Assembly (NCBI GenBank): GCA_031548025.1 | Contig: JAVBRM010000054.1 | Coordinates: forward strand, 10,888 to 74,887 | Source of the DNA: UBA5239 sp031548025 | GTDB taxonomy: Bacteria > Verrucomicrobiota > Lentisphaeria > Victivallales > Victivallaceae | DNA length: 64,000 bases | Direction: 5' to 3' | In this document: piece by piece, positions 1 to 7,782 of the stretch | Numbering within the stretch: position 1 is the stretch's first letter | Layout of the letters: each line of letters begins with the position of its first letter | The notes under the pieces: model-generated | Told to the model about the DNA's origin: nothing | Seen by the model: the letters and a program-made list of their open reading frames with translations, nothing else | Databases searched by the model: none | Translations under genes and position numbers: made by a program

Positions 1-1139
1 CGATCCAAGGCGGCGCCGGAACTTCGCTGAACATGAACACCAACGAAATCATTAGCAACCGGGCGCTGGAATTGATGGGGTGCGAAAAGGGGGATTATCA
101 GCACATCTCGCCGAATAACCACGTCAATATGGGGCAATCCACCAACGACGTTTGCCCGACAGCCATTCATATTGCCATATTGACGGAGCTGGAAACTCTG
201 CTGGCGGAAATGCGGCGTCTGCAACAGGGATTTGCCGATTGCTCCGTCAGATTCGATAAAATGATCAAAATGGGCCGGACCCATCTCCAGGATGCGGTTC
301 CGATCCGTCTGGGTCAGGAATTCGGCGCTTATGCCCAGGTCATCAAAAGGGACATCGCGCGGATCGAAGCGAGCCGCGGTGAGATGTATCCCGTGAACCT
401 CGGCGCTACCGCCGTCGGAACGGGATTGAACACGGTTCCCGGCTATATCGTCGATGCGGTGAGGCGGTTGGCGGAGATTTCGGGTTTCGCCTTGGTGCCG
501 GCGGAAAATCTGGTGGACGCCACCCAGAATACGGATTGCTACACGGTGGTTTCCGGCGCATTGAAAATCTGTATGATCAACATGTCCAAGATCGCCAACG
601 ATCTGCGGATGATGGCCTCGGGGCCGCGCTGCGGGCTGGGGGAACTGTTCCTGCCGCCGCGCCAGTCCGGCAGTTCCATCATGCCCGGCAAAGTCAACCC
701 GGTGATGGCCGAAGTCGTGAACCAGGTGGCGTTTCAGGTAATCGGCAACGATGCGGTAGTCTGCATGGCGTCGGAAGCCGGACAGTTCGAGCTGAACGTG
801 ATGGAACCGGTTCTGGTTTATAATCTGCTGCACAGCATCGGGATTATGCGCAACGCCTTCCGGGCATTCCGCGAGTATCTCTTGAACGACCTGCAGGCCA
901 ACGAAGCAGGCATGCGCGCCAAAGTGGAAAATAGCGTGGGGATCATTACCGCGGTAGTGCCGCATATCGGCTACGAAGCCTCGGCCGAAATAGCTCGCCA
1001 GGCCATGAAGACCGGTCGCCCGGTCCGCGAATTGCTACTGGAGTCGGGAATCCTGAGTGAAAAAGAGATCGAAATGATCATGGACCCCTACGAAATGACC
1101 GAGCCCGGCATCGCCGGCTACAGTCTGCTGGATAAATAA
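1..1139 (+). CDS. aspA: Aspartate ammonia-lyase, 5'-truncated by the window edge
   Basis: Converts L-aspartate to fumarate and ammonia in the cytoplasm. The frame is already open at base 3: ten codons before the ATG at 33 read IQGGAGTSLN and join MNTNE to form a conserved aspartase block, so that ATG is internal. About 378 residues are visible; the family is usually around 465, so roughly 90 N-terminal residues lie outside. QSTND and the superfamily signature GSSIMPGKVNPV (catalytic-loop Ser) are present. Aspartase is preferred over class II fumarase because of the MNTNE block and the KGDY..PNNHVNM context. The related argininosuccinate and adenylosuccinate lyases fit less well. No downstream partner on the same strand. 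Confidence 0.9.
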   Translation, partial: IQGGAGTSLNMNTNEIISNRALELMGCEKGDYQHISPNNHVNMGQSTNDVCPTAIHIAILTELETLLAEMRRLQQGFADCSVRFDKMIKMGRTHLQDAVPIRLGQEFGAYAQVIKRDIARIEASRGEMYPVNLGATAVGTGLNTVPGYIVDAVRRLAEISGFALVPAENLVDATQNTDCYTVVSGALKICMINMSKIANDLRMMASGPRCGLGELFLPPRQSGSSIMPGKVNPVMAEVVNQVAFQVIGNDAVVCMASEAGQFELNVMEPVLVYNLLHSIGIMRNAFRAFREYLLNDLQANEAGMRAKVENSVGIITAVVPHIGYEASAEIARQAMKTGRPVRELLLESGILSEKEIEMIMDPYEMTEPGIAGYSLLDK

Positions 1140-1171
1140 GTAAATCGTGGTGGGTTTGCAGATGATTTTTA

Positions 1172-1212
1172 TCGGACTGGTCGGACCTGTCGGACAAGTC
1201 GGACCGGTCCGA
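1172..1212. repeat. Tandem 9-bp repeat, unit TCGGACnnG
   Basis: Four consecutive 9-mers (TCGGACTGG, TCGGACCTG, TCGGACAAG, TCGGACCGG) followed by a partial unit. The last unit forms a short palindrome around GGACCGGTCC. It lies in the aspA/DUF1963 convergent intergenic space. The same unit recurs at 2858 and 21982. Confidence 0.75.
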
Positions 1213-1321
1213 ATTTACTGATATGCCGTTTCGATGTCAGCAATAACCGGATTGCCGGTCTGCTCCGATAAATCAATCTTTTCATAATGTTCAGGAAAAA
1301 CATGATAGTACTCCTAATTGT

Positions 1322-2740
1322 TTAATAACACTCCATGATCATCCATACGCGGTCGAAGCGACGGTTGGCGAGATCTTCCTGGCGAATCCAGAAAAAGAGG
1401 GTTCCCATGTCGGCGAACTGCAAGTCGGAATGAGCATAATCGGTATCTACCTGAAGAAGCAGGAGCCAATCCTCCGGGTTGCTGGGGTATTTCGTTTGGG
1501 TGACCTTGGCGCAATTTTCCGTCATGGTCGGGCTCTGGATGTAATCCGGGTAGCCGAAAAGCTGATGACAGGGCCTCGGCGAATTGATATGGCCGCCAAG
1601 ATACGTTTTCTCCGCGACGCCCGTCACCGCGAACTCTTTGAATACGATCAAACCTTCCGGTGCTTTTGGGGTTTTCAAAGTGTCGGTTTTTTCGAGGAAC
1701 AGCACCCGCCAGCCGCATTCATCGCCGGGATTACCGCCGAAATAGAATTCATCGCCTTCGAGCGTGCAGAAAAAGACGAGCGACCCGGTCCGGGGCATTG
1801 CGGGCAGTGACTTATCCTCCGGCAATTCGGAACAATCAAGCCGGCCGATAAAGTTCATCGGTTGACCGCCGGGGGTTACCGGCCATGCCGTATCGGGCGG
1901 CAGTTCAGGAAGGCCGCCAAGGTGGCTGCGGGCAGCCTTACCGTTGGCTGGGACTAGACGCAATGCCGTTAAGCTCGGCAGGTAATCCCAATATTCATTC
2001 CGGTTGATTGCTTGCAGTTTTAACAGATATTCGGCGGTTTCCAGAGGTTGGGCCAAATCGGAAAGCATGGCTTGATCATAGTTGGTGACCGAAAGCTGAC
2101 GACGAAACTTGAACTCATCCAGCTTTTGGATGAATTCGGCTGGTGTTTCAAGTGGTAGGACCGTCATATCGAATCCTTCCGGAAAATCATATTCGAGCTT
2201 TTCGGTTTGGTCGGACATGAGTTGAAAGATCTCGCTCAAATTTTTTCTGGGATATTTTGCTTGGATGGTTCTGCCCATCGATATGGAAATTTCGAGCGGG
2301 AAAATGGAGTTTGAGAGGCAAATCACACTGCCATTGGCGCCAAATGCATAGAAGGTCACCCCGCTCGTGGCAAAATGTCGGCGGATGACCGCCCATATTT
2401 TCCCTTCCTGATTTCGCATCAGCCGGATGGCAGCGTTTTTTTCGGACGCGATTCGGACATCTTCAACAAAAAGCAAGCCAAGTTGTTCCAGTTGCCGTTG
2501 AATCGGATCGAATTGGCTGAGCGGCTTGGAAGTAATGGTGAACTTGCCGGAAGATTTCAATTTCTCCGCCGTTTTCCGTAAATCTCCTTTCGAATCGGCG
2601 TGCAGGGCTTTCTCGCCGGACATATACGCAAGCCAGACTCCACCGAAAAGCATTCCCCAGCCGATCGGATGAATAAATAAAAGCGGAATGCCGATTACGG
2701 CAATCAGTACGGAGAGGATAAAAAGTATTTTCCAAATCAT
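1322..2740 (-). CDS. DUF1963 (YwqG-like) protein with N-terminal membrane segment
   Basis: Function unknown. The C-terminal half carries the DUF1963 pattern: SHLGGLPELPPDTAWP, a PMNFIGRLDCSEL stretch and a Gly-rich FYFGGNPGDECGWRVLF segment. Start chosen at the ATG at 2740 (MIWKILF), because a GGGGG stretch sits 8 bases upstream; the frame is open 23 codons further but without a ribosome site. The first 40 residues contain one long or two short hydrophobic helices, so this copy is probably membrane-anchored with a large soluble domain, unlike the purely soluble YwqG proteins known from Firmicutes. Monocistronic, convergent with aspA. DUF1963 genes are often scattered near immunity or toxin genes and hipBA lies just upstream, but no functional link is visible. 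Confidence 0.75.
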   Translation of the reverse strand: MIWKILFILSVLIAVIGIPLLFIHPIGWGMLFGGVWLAYMSGEKALHADSKGDLRKTAEKLKSSGKFTITSKPLSQFDPIQRQLEQLGLLFVEDVRIASEKNAAIRLMRNQEGKIWAVIRRHFATSGVTFYAFGANGSVICLSNSIFPLEISISMGRTIQAKYPRKNLSEIFQLMSDQTEKLEYDFPEGFDMTVLPLETPAEFIQKLDEFKFRRQLSVTNYDQAMLSDLAQPLETAEYLLKLQAINRNEYWDYLPSLTALRLVPANGKAARSHLGGLPELPPDTAWPVTPGGQPMNFIGRLDCSELPEDKSLPAMPRTGSLVFFCTLEGDEFYFGGNPGDECGWRVLFLEKTDTLKTPKAPEGLIVFKEFAVTGVAEKTYLGGHINSPRPCHQLFGYPDYIQSPTMTENCAKVTQTKYPSNPEDWLLLLQVDTDYAHSDLQFADMGTLFFWIRQEDLANRRFDRVWMIMECY

Positions 2741-2857
2741 ATATGACGCCCCCATTTCCACGTCAGGCGCGGTGCTATTGGAAAATACATCGGGAAGCGG
2801 AAAAATCAAGTTTCCCGATAGGGAAATTTGTATTTAAACCGTGGTTAGCTGGATTGG

Positions 2858-2871
2858 TCGGACCAGTCGGA
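2858..2871. repeat. Short copy of the TCGGACnnG repeat
   Basis: One full unit (TCGGACCAG) and a partial second unit in the gap between the DUF1963 gene and hipA. Same family as the array at 1172. Confidence 0.5.
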
Positions 2872-4110
2872 TTAAAATGCCGGTTGCATCAATTGCTGCT
2901 CATTTCTGCTTAAGCCACATGACGCGGCTATCGGTTGCCATTGTGAAACAATTCTCCGGATGGTTTTGATTTCAGAATCAGCCTGTACTGTCGAAAGCCG
3001 GAAGAAAGGCGCGACTTCACGGGTTAGATCATAGTCCAGAGAATTATCATTTTCATTGATATTCAAGGATAAGCCGGTTCCTGATGGATTGGGATTCAGA
3101 TCGTAGGCTGGACTTAACCGCCAGCCGCTTTGGGTCAACATGAAACCGTGGTTGCGCAAATGATCGTCCGTATTTTTGATAGCGATTGAAAAAACAATCC
3201 GCCGCCATAATTCATTGAGATCCTTGTTCGGATTGGCCCCGTAACGTATAATAAATTGTGCTATATCCAGATAACTGCTGCCATCCTGATAATCCGCTCC
3301 GTCATTTTTGCCGAGGAGCGTCATAGCAGAGGAAAAATGAATACGTTTAAGTCCGGAGCGGTCGAATCGCTTGCAAATAAAGGTGGAACCGTGTTTTGAG
3401 AATGATTTTATACGACATTCTGGGACATTCAATTCGGCCTCCCGGGCCAATTGGTGGACGACCATTTCCCAGGCTCCGATGTCAACGGAATCCGATTTAC
3501 TGGGAAATTTGGCAATCCAAAGATTGTTTTCCGTATCCAGGACATTGGCTTTGGGCCTGGCTCCGCCGAGTGATGAGCCGGGGGCCAGCAACAACGATAG
3601 CCAACGGGTATTTTCATTATCTTGATCCTCTTCATATTCCCGGGAGGCTGCTTCCAATTCTCTCAGGGATGCCCATGGGGGAGTTGCCATATCTCGTTCA
3701 TTATTGATAAAATCGCCGTCTGGCGATAACTTGAAGCGGATCGCTCCCATTCGGGTTTCGTCAAAAACTCCCAACAGATAATCTGATTCCTGTAAATTAT
3801 GAATCGAGCGGGACTCACGCCTGGCTTTTATTGCTTCGCGGCGGCGCATAAGTTGCCGACCCCAGCGGTCCGGGGCGGAGTCAAGGAATAAGTTAAAATT
3901 GGCTTTTATCGAATATTGAGGTCCGCCATAGAGCGTCAGGTCCGGATCAAGCATCTGAGTCGGATTGGCCTTCAGCCAGGTTGTATCAAATTCAAATGAG
4001 AATACTTCTTTGCGGCGAACCTGTTGTACGGTTAGAATTCCCATCAGTTGGGGGATGGCATTACTATGCCAATCACTATAAACCAGGATGTCGGTTTTTG
4101 TTGTAGTCAT
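2872..4110 (-). CDS. hipA: HipA-type serine/threonine kinase toxin
   Basis: Type II toxin of the HipBA class; HipA kinases phosphorylate aminoacyl-tRNA synthetases such as GltX and cause growth arrest or persistence. 412 residues, slightly shorter than E. coli HipA (440). Visible kinase features: the Ser-containing loop PGSSLGGARPKAN (about residues 177-189; in HipA this loop holds the autophosphorylated Ser and G/K contacts), FICKRFDR (244-251), the catalytic N-T-D-D-H-L-R-N-H (313-321) and the Mg-binding YDLNP (336-340). All catalytic positions look intact. The ATG overlaps the hipB stop by 4 bases (ATGA), so it is translationally coupled to its antitoxin. The exact target cannot be read from sequence. 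Confidence 0.9.
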   Translation of the reverse strand: MTTTKTDILVYSDWHSNAIPQLMGILTVQQVRRKEVFSFEFDTTWLKANPTQMLDPDLTLYGGPQYSIKANFNLFLDSAPDRWGRQLMRRREAIKARRESRSIHNLQESDYLLGVFDETRMGAIRFKLSPDGDFINNERDMATPPWASLRELEAASREYEEDQDNENTRWLSLLLAPGSSLGGARPKANVLDTENNLWIAKFPSKSDSVDIGAWEMVVHQLAREAELNVPECRIKSFSKHGSTFICKRFDRSGLKRIHFSSAMTLLGKNDGADYQDGSSYLDIAQFIIRYGANPNKDLNELWRRIVFSIAIKNTDDHLRNHGFMLTQSGWRLSPAYDLNPNPSGTGLSLNINENDNSLDYDLTREVAPFFRLSTVQADSEIKTIRRIVSQWQPIAASCGLSRNEQQLMQPAF

Positions 4111-4427
4111 AATTTCCTCCGGCGCGGGGCGCGTTTGCGGGCCGACAATTCCGCATCCTGTAATTTGCGGCCCAGTTCATCATCCTCCGCCAGATTCAAG
4201 ATATCTTTCTCCAAGCCGAGAGAAACCAGGTATTGAATATAATTTCCCATGGCAACAGAAGGTGATCCTTTTTCCATTAATGCCAGGGTAGGGCGGCTGA
4301 CGCCTACCCGCTCCGCCGCCAGATTTGCAGATACATGGCGACGCAGCCGCGCCAGGCGAAGATTTTCGCCAAATATTTCCAGCATCTCCTGCGTCTTGGG
4401 AAATATGACCGGGCTTTTTTTAGGCAT
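4107..4427 (-). CDS. hipB: HipB-like XRE-family antitoxin
   Basis: Helix-turn-helix antitoxin that would neutralise HipA and repress the operon. The HTH spans roughly residues 18-72, with ENLRLARLRRHVSANLAAERVGVSRPTLALMEKG typical of the XRE/Cro family. Start placed at the ATG at 4427 (MPKKSPVIF), which has a GGAG 7 bases upstream; a longer frame to 4487 runs through the promoter and is not used. The tail ends in a basic KRAPRRRK stretch. It is the first gene of hipBA and overlaps hipA by 4 bases. Confidence 0.88.
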   Translation of the reverse strand: MPKKSPVIFPKTQEMLEIFGENLRLARLRRHVSANLAAERVGVSRPTLALMEKGSPSVAMGNYIQYLVSLGLEKDILNLAEDDELGRKLQDAELSARKRAPRRRKL

Positions 4428-4458
4428 AATCAGACTCCAAGAAATATAATGTATTATA

Positions 4459-4487
4459 AAAATAGCATGTAATTGCAATAATGTCAA
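4459..4487 (-). promoter_or_regulatory. hipBA promoter
   Basis: On the minus strand TTGACA (4482-4487), a 17-bp spacer and TATTTT (4459-4464), 31 bases before the hipB start. The surrounding AT-rich region contains an imperfect palindrome near 4446-4457 where HipB could bind. Confidence 0.7.
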
Positions 4488-4522
4488 ATTTTATTTACAT
4501 TAATTGATTTTAAGGATCGAAT

Positions 4523-5296
4523 TCAGCGGACGGGGAGGTGGTGTTGGGTTGCCAGCTCGCGCTTGATGTTGGAGCAGGTGAAGTCGCCGGTGTGGACCAT
4601 GGAGGCGATCAGGGCGGCGTCGGCGTGGCCCTTTTCGAAAGCGTCGGCGATGTGTTGGACCGTGCCAGCGCCGCCGGAGGCGATCAGGGGGACGTTTACC
4701 GTGTCGGCGATCTTGCGGGTGATTTCGAGTTCGTAGCCGGTGCACATGCCGTCGGTGTCGATGGCGTTCAGGCAGATTTCACCGGCGCCGAGGTCGACCG
4801 CTTTTTGAGCCCATTCGACGGCGTCGAGGCCGGAAGGGAGGCGGCCACCGCGCGTCACTACTTCGTAGCCGGAGGGAAAGCGCGCTGAAACTCCGACGCG
4901 TTTGGCGTCCATGCCCAGGACGATGCATTGGCGGCCGAAGGCTTTGGCTCCGATGCGGATGATTTCCGGCTGGTCTACCGCCAGAGAATTGAGTGAGACT
5001 TTGTCGGCACCGGCCAGGATGGCGGAGCGCATGTCGTCGAGATTGCGCAAGCCGCCGCCGACGGTGAAGGGAACAAATACCCTTTTGGCCGCTTCGGCAA
5101 CCATTTGGATGTCGATGGGGCGGTTTTCGGCGGAGGCGGTGATGTCGTAAAAGACCATTTCGTCGGCACCGTCTTCGCTGTAGCGTTCGGCCATTTCGAC
5201 CGGATCGCCGACGTTGATGTTGTCTTTGAATTTTATGCCTTTGGTGACTTGGCCGTTGCGGACGTCCAGGCAGACAATCAAGCGTTTCAGGAGCAT
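4523..5296 (-). CDS. hisF: Imidazole glycerol phosphate synthase, cyclase subunit
   Basis: Cyclase half of IGP synthase: uses ammonia channelled from HisH to turn PRFAR into imidazole glycerol phosphate and AICAR in histidine biosynthesis. 257 residues, a full (beta/alpha)8 barrel. The catalytic aspartates fall at the canonical positions: D11 in CLDVRNG and D130 in LGMDAKR. Phosphate-binding VGGGLRN (about 79-85) and ASGGAG are present. The sequence resembles the longer HisF form known from deltaproteobacteria-like genomes (GYEVVTRGGRLPSGLDA, CLNAIDTDG) rather than the WbuZ/LgnB sugar-amidating paralogue, which lacks this catalytic pattern. The start overlaps the hisH stop by 10 bases. The other his genes are not in the window. 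Confidence 0.93.
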   Translation of the reverse strand: MLLKRLIVCLDVRNGQVTKGIKFKDNINVGDPVEMAERYSEDGADEMVFYDITASAENRPIDIQMVAEAAKRVFVPFTVGGGLRNLDDMRSAILAGADKVSLNSLAVDQPEIIRIGAKAFGRQCIVLGMDAKRVGVSARFPSGYEVVTRGGRLPSGLDAVEWAQKAVDLGAGEICLNAIDTDGMCTGYELEITRKIADTVNVPLIASGGAGTVQHIADAFEKGHADAALIASMVHTGDFTCSNIKRELATQHHLPVR

Positions 5297-5919
5297 GTTT
5301 TACCGTCCCAGTTCAGGAAGTTTTGAATGATGCGGAGCCCGGCCCGGCCGCTGCGTTCCGGGTGGAATTGGGTGGCGAAGACGCTGCCGCGTCCGGCGAT
5401 CGAAGTGAATTCCCGACCCGCGTAGTCGGTTCGGCCGAGAGTTGAATCCGGAGTACCGGGTTTGACATAATACGAGTGGACAAAATAGAACGCTTCGCCG
5501 GGTTTGATGCCTTCCAACAACGGATGCCCCGGAGTAAAATCGACCCCGTTCCAGCCCATATGCGGGACTTTGACCCGTTGTTCGGACGGAAAATCGAAGT
5601 ATTTCACGGTTCCCGGCAGGATGCCGAGTCCGGCGATTCCACCGTCTTCCTCGCTGCGTTCGAACAGCATTTGCATGCCGAGACAGACGACCAGGACCGG
5701 TTTGCCGGTGGCGACCGCATTGCGGATTACCTGGTCGAAACCGCGTTCGCACAAGCCTTTCATGCCGCTGGCGGCGGAGCCGACGCCGGGGAAGATGATT
5801 TTATCGGCGGCTTCGGCCCGGGCGGCGTCGGAGACGATTTCGACCGGACCGCCGACCCGTTCGAAAGCGAGTTTGACGCTGGTCAGGTTACCGGCTCCGT
5901 AGTCGAGGATGGCGATCAT
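5287..5919 (-). CDS. hisH: Imidazole glycerol phosphate synthase, glutaminase subunit
   Basis: Class I glutamine amidotransferase that supplies ammonia to HisF. Start placed at the ATG at 5919 (MIAILDYGAGNLTSV), giving 210 residues, the usual HisH length; an upstream in-frame extension would lie inside the guaA 3' end. Catalytic triad visible: C79 in VVCLGMQ, H186 and E188 in QFHPERSG. The oxyanion strand motif PGVGS and the HisH-specific YFVHSYY are present. It follows guaA with a 4-base gap and overlaps hisF, so the three genes are one transcript. Confidence 0.93.
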   Translation of the reverse strand: MIAILDYGAGNLTSVKLAFERVGGPVEIVSDAARAEAADKIIFPGVGSAASGMKGLCERGFDQVIRNAVATGKPVLVVCLGMQMLFERSEEDGGIAGLGILPGTVKYFDFPSEQRVKVPHMGWNGVDFTPGHPLLEGIKPGEAFYFVHSYYVKPGTPDSTLGRTDYAGREFTSIAGRGSVFATQFHPERSGRAGLRIIQNFLNWDGKTCS

Positions 5920-5923
5920 GGCC

Positions 5924-7471
5924 TTACTCCCATTCGATGGTACCGGGGGGCTTGGAGGTGATATCGTAAACCACACGGTTGACGCCGCGAACTTCGTTGA
6001 TGATGCGGTTGGAAATCCGCCGCAGGAGATCGTCGGGGAGGTTGACCCAGTCGGCGGTCATGCCGTCGCTGCTTTCCACCACGCGCAGAGCGATCACATA
6101 ATCATAGGTCCGCAGATCGCCCATGACGCCGACCGTCCGGACCGGCAGGAAAATCGCAAACGCCTGCCAGGTTTTGTAGTAATAACCGGCTTTTTTGATT
6201 TCCTCCACCATGACGGCATCGGCTTCGCGGAGAATGTCGAGCGTGCGTTTCGATACTGCCCCAAGGTGCCGCACTGCCAAGGCCGGGCCGGGGAAGGGTT
6301 GGCGCATGACCACGTCTTCGGGCAATCCGAGTTGGCGGCCGACTTCGCGCACTTCGTCTTTGAACAGGGCGGCGAGGGGCTCGAGCAGTTTGAATTTCAT
6401 ATCTTTGGGCAGGCCGCCGACGTTGTGGTGGCTTTTGATCATGGCGGAGGGATTGCCGTTGATCGGAACGCTCTCGATGACATCGGGATAGGTGGTGCCC
6501 TGGGCCAGGTAGACGGCATTGGGAATCGAGTCCGCCGCGTCGTCGAAAACCTGAACAAATTCATGGCCGATGATTTTGCGTTTGGCCTCCGGTTCGTCTA
6601 CTCCGGCGAGCTTGTCCAGAAAGCGGTTGGTGGCGTCGACGGTGATCAGGTTCATCTGGAAATTCCGGGCGAAAAGTCCTTCGACCCGCTGGCGCTCGTT
6701 TTTGCGCAGCAGACCGTTGTCGACGAAAATACAGGTCAATTTCTGGCCGATGGCTTTGTGAATCAGCGCGGCGGCGACCGAGGAGTCGACCCCGCCGGAG
6801 AGCCCCAGGATTACCTGGTTCGAACCGACTCTTTCGCGAATTTCGTCCACTGATTTTTCGATGAAAGAGGCCATGGTCCAGGACCCGGCACAGCCGCAGA
6901 TTTTGCGGCAGAAATTGCTGATGATCTTAGTTCCTTCCTCGGAGTGGACGACTTCGGGATGGAACTGAATACCGAAAATATTCCGTCCGGCGATGCGGAT
7001 GGCGGCGTATTCGGTGTTATCGGTGCGCGCGATACATTCGATGCCCTCCGGAGTCCGGGTGACTTTGTCGCCGTGCGACATCCAGACTTTGAGTTCCGGC
7101 GAAACTCCTTCGAACAAATCCGAATGATCGGAAATTTGCATGACGGCACGGCCATATTCGCGGGCAGTACCCGGCGAAACTTCGCCGTTCAGGGTTTTGA
7201 TGATGAGCTGCATGCCGTAGCAGATGCCGAGAACCGGGATGCCGAGTTCGAGAATCGCCGGATCGATGGCGGGTGCTCCCGGCTCATAGACGCTGGCGGG
7301 GCCGCCGCTGAAAATAATTCCGGCGGGGGCTTCTTCGCGGATTTTATCCGGCGGAGTGGAGAAGGGCATGACTTTGCTGTAGACGTTGCATTCGCGGATG
7401 CGGCGGGCGATCAACTGGCTGTATTGCGAGCCGAAATCGAGGACTAGAATAGTTTCTGGTTTATCACGCAT
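5924..7471 (-). CDS. guaA: GMP synthase (glutamine-hydrolysing)
   Basis: Converts XMP to GMP using glutamine and ATP, the last step of guanine nucleotide synthesis. 515 residues, the normal length. The N-terminal glutaminase domain has C84 (GICYGMQ), H171 and E173 (FHPEV); the ATP-pyrophosphatase domain carries the PP-loop LSGGVDSSV (about 224-232); the C-terminal dimerisation domain ends in GTIEWE. GAGGAA lies 11 bases before the ATG. First gene of guaA-hisH-hisF. AICAR released by HisHF feeds purine synthesis, so the pairing with a purine gene is metabolically sensible although it is not the common his operon order. Confidence 0.96.
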   Translation of the reverse strand: MRDKPETILVLDFGSQYSQLIARRIRECNVYSKVMPFSTPPDKIREEAPAGIIFSGGPASVYEPGAPAIDPAILELGIPVLGICYGMQLIIKTLNGEVSPGTAREYGRAVMQISDHSDLFEGVSPELKVWMSHGDKVTRTPEGIECIARTDNTEYAAIRIAGRNIFGIQFHPEVVHSEEGTKIISNFCRKICGCAGSWTMASFIEKSVDEIRERVGSNQVILGLSGGVDSSVAAALIHKAIGQKLTCIFVDNGLLRKNERQRVEGLFARNFQMNLITVDATNRFLDKLAGVDEPEAKRKIIGHEFVQVFDDAADSIPNAVYLAQGTTYPDVIESVPINGNPSAMIKSHHNVGGLPKDMKFKLLEPLAALFKDEVREVGRQLGLPEDVVMRQPFPGPALAVRHLGAVSKRTLDILREADAVMVEEIKKAGYYYKTWQAFAIFLPVRTVGVMGDLRTYDYVIALRVVESSDGMTADWVNLPDDLLRRISNRIINEVRGVNRVVYDITSKPPGTIEWE

Positions 7472-7502
7472 TAGATCTGTAATTCCTCATAAATTATCTA
7501 TA

Positions 7503-7540
7503 AAAATACCGCGAAAAACATTATTTTTCAATGTTTGCGG
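7503..7540 (-). promoter_or_regulatory. guaA operon promoter with overlapping inverted repeat
   Basis: Minus strand TTGAAA (7526-7531), a 17-bp spacer and TATTTT (7503-7508). An inverted repeat overlaps the spacer and -35: CCGC/GCGG (7509-7512, 7537-7540) enclosing AAACATT/AATGTTT (7516-7522, 7530-7536). It is placed where a repressor would act. No riboswitch architecture was recognised. Confidence 0.55.
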
Positions 7541-7575
7541 ATAATTTTTTTTTGATTATTTTGCAGAAAAAAAGA

Positions 7576-7605
7576 AAATCCGCCTGAAAGGACTCGGGCG
7601 GATTT
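7576..7605 (-). terminator. Rho-independent terminator, minus strand
   Basis: Nine-bp perfect stem AAATCCGCC/GGCGGATTT (7576-7584 with 7597-7605) and a 12-base loop. It is followed on the minus strand by a T-rich run (TTTTCTTTTTTT). It would end transcription coming from the gene at 7783-8955 before the guaA promoter. Confidence 0.75.
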
Positions 7606-7614
7606 GGAGTAGGG

Positions 7615-7779
7615 TAATTCCAAATAAAAATCAAATTGCTATTATATTTTGCTTCTTGCTAACTGACTGTCGCCTTGCGGAAAAGTCGCTACGCCGGTAG
7701 CGCCTTGTTCCACAAAGCATCATCCAGCATCGCAAATAAGCGAAAATCTAAAAAGCAATTTGACATTTAATTGGAATAA
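7615..7779. other. 165-bp element with 25-bp terminal inverted repeats
   Basis: The ends 7615-7640 and 7754-7779 are inverted repeats of each other with about 3-5 mismatches over 25 bp. The interior contains a perfect hairpin CGCTAC-GCCG-GTAGCG (near 7686-7701) inside a GGAA/TTCC pair, and no open frame. The whole could fold as a long branched structure. Candidates are a MITE-like non-autonomous element, or a structured 3' UTR/small RNA of the upstream minus-strand gene. No second copy exists in this window. Confidence 0.5.
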
Positions 7780-7782
7780 ATT

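Noticed and set aside
4500..4745. 81-codon minus-strand frame overlapping hisF
   Set aside because: Arg/Pro/His-rich out-of-frame shadow of hisF; no ribosome site.
5909..6853. 314-codon plus-strand frame inside guaA
   Set aside because: Antisense shadow of guaA; no family resemblance and no ribosome site.
7509..7540. Riboswitch or terminator before guaA
   Set aside because: The hairpin overlaps the promoter instead of lying in a leader; no purine riboswitch three-way junction or conserved core is present, and no plus-strand gene precedes it for a plus-strand terminator.
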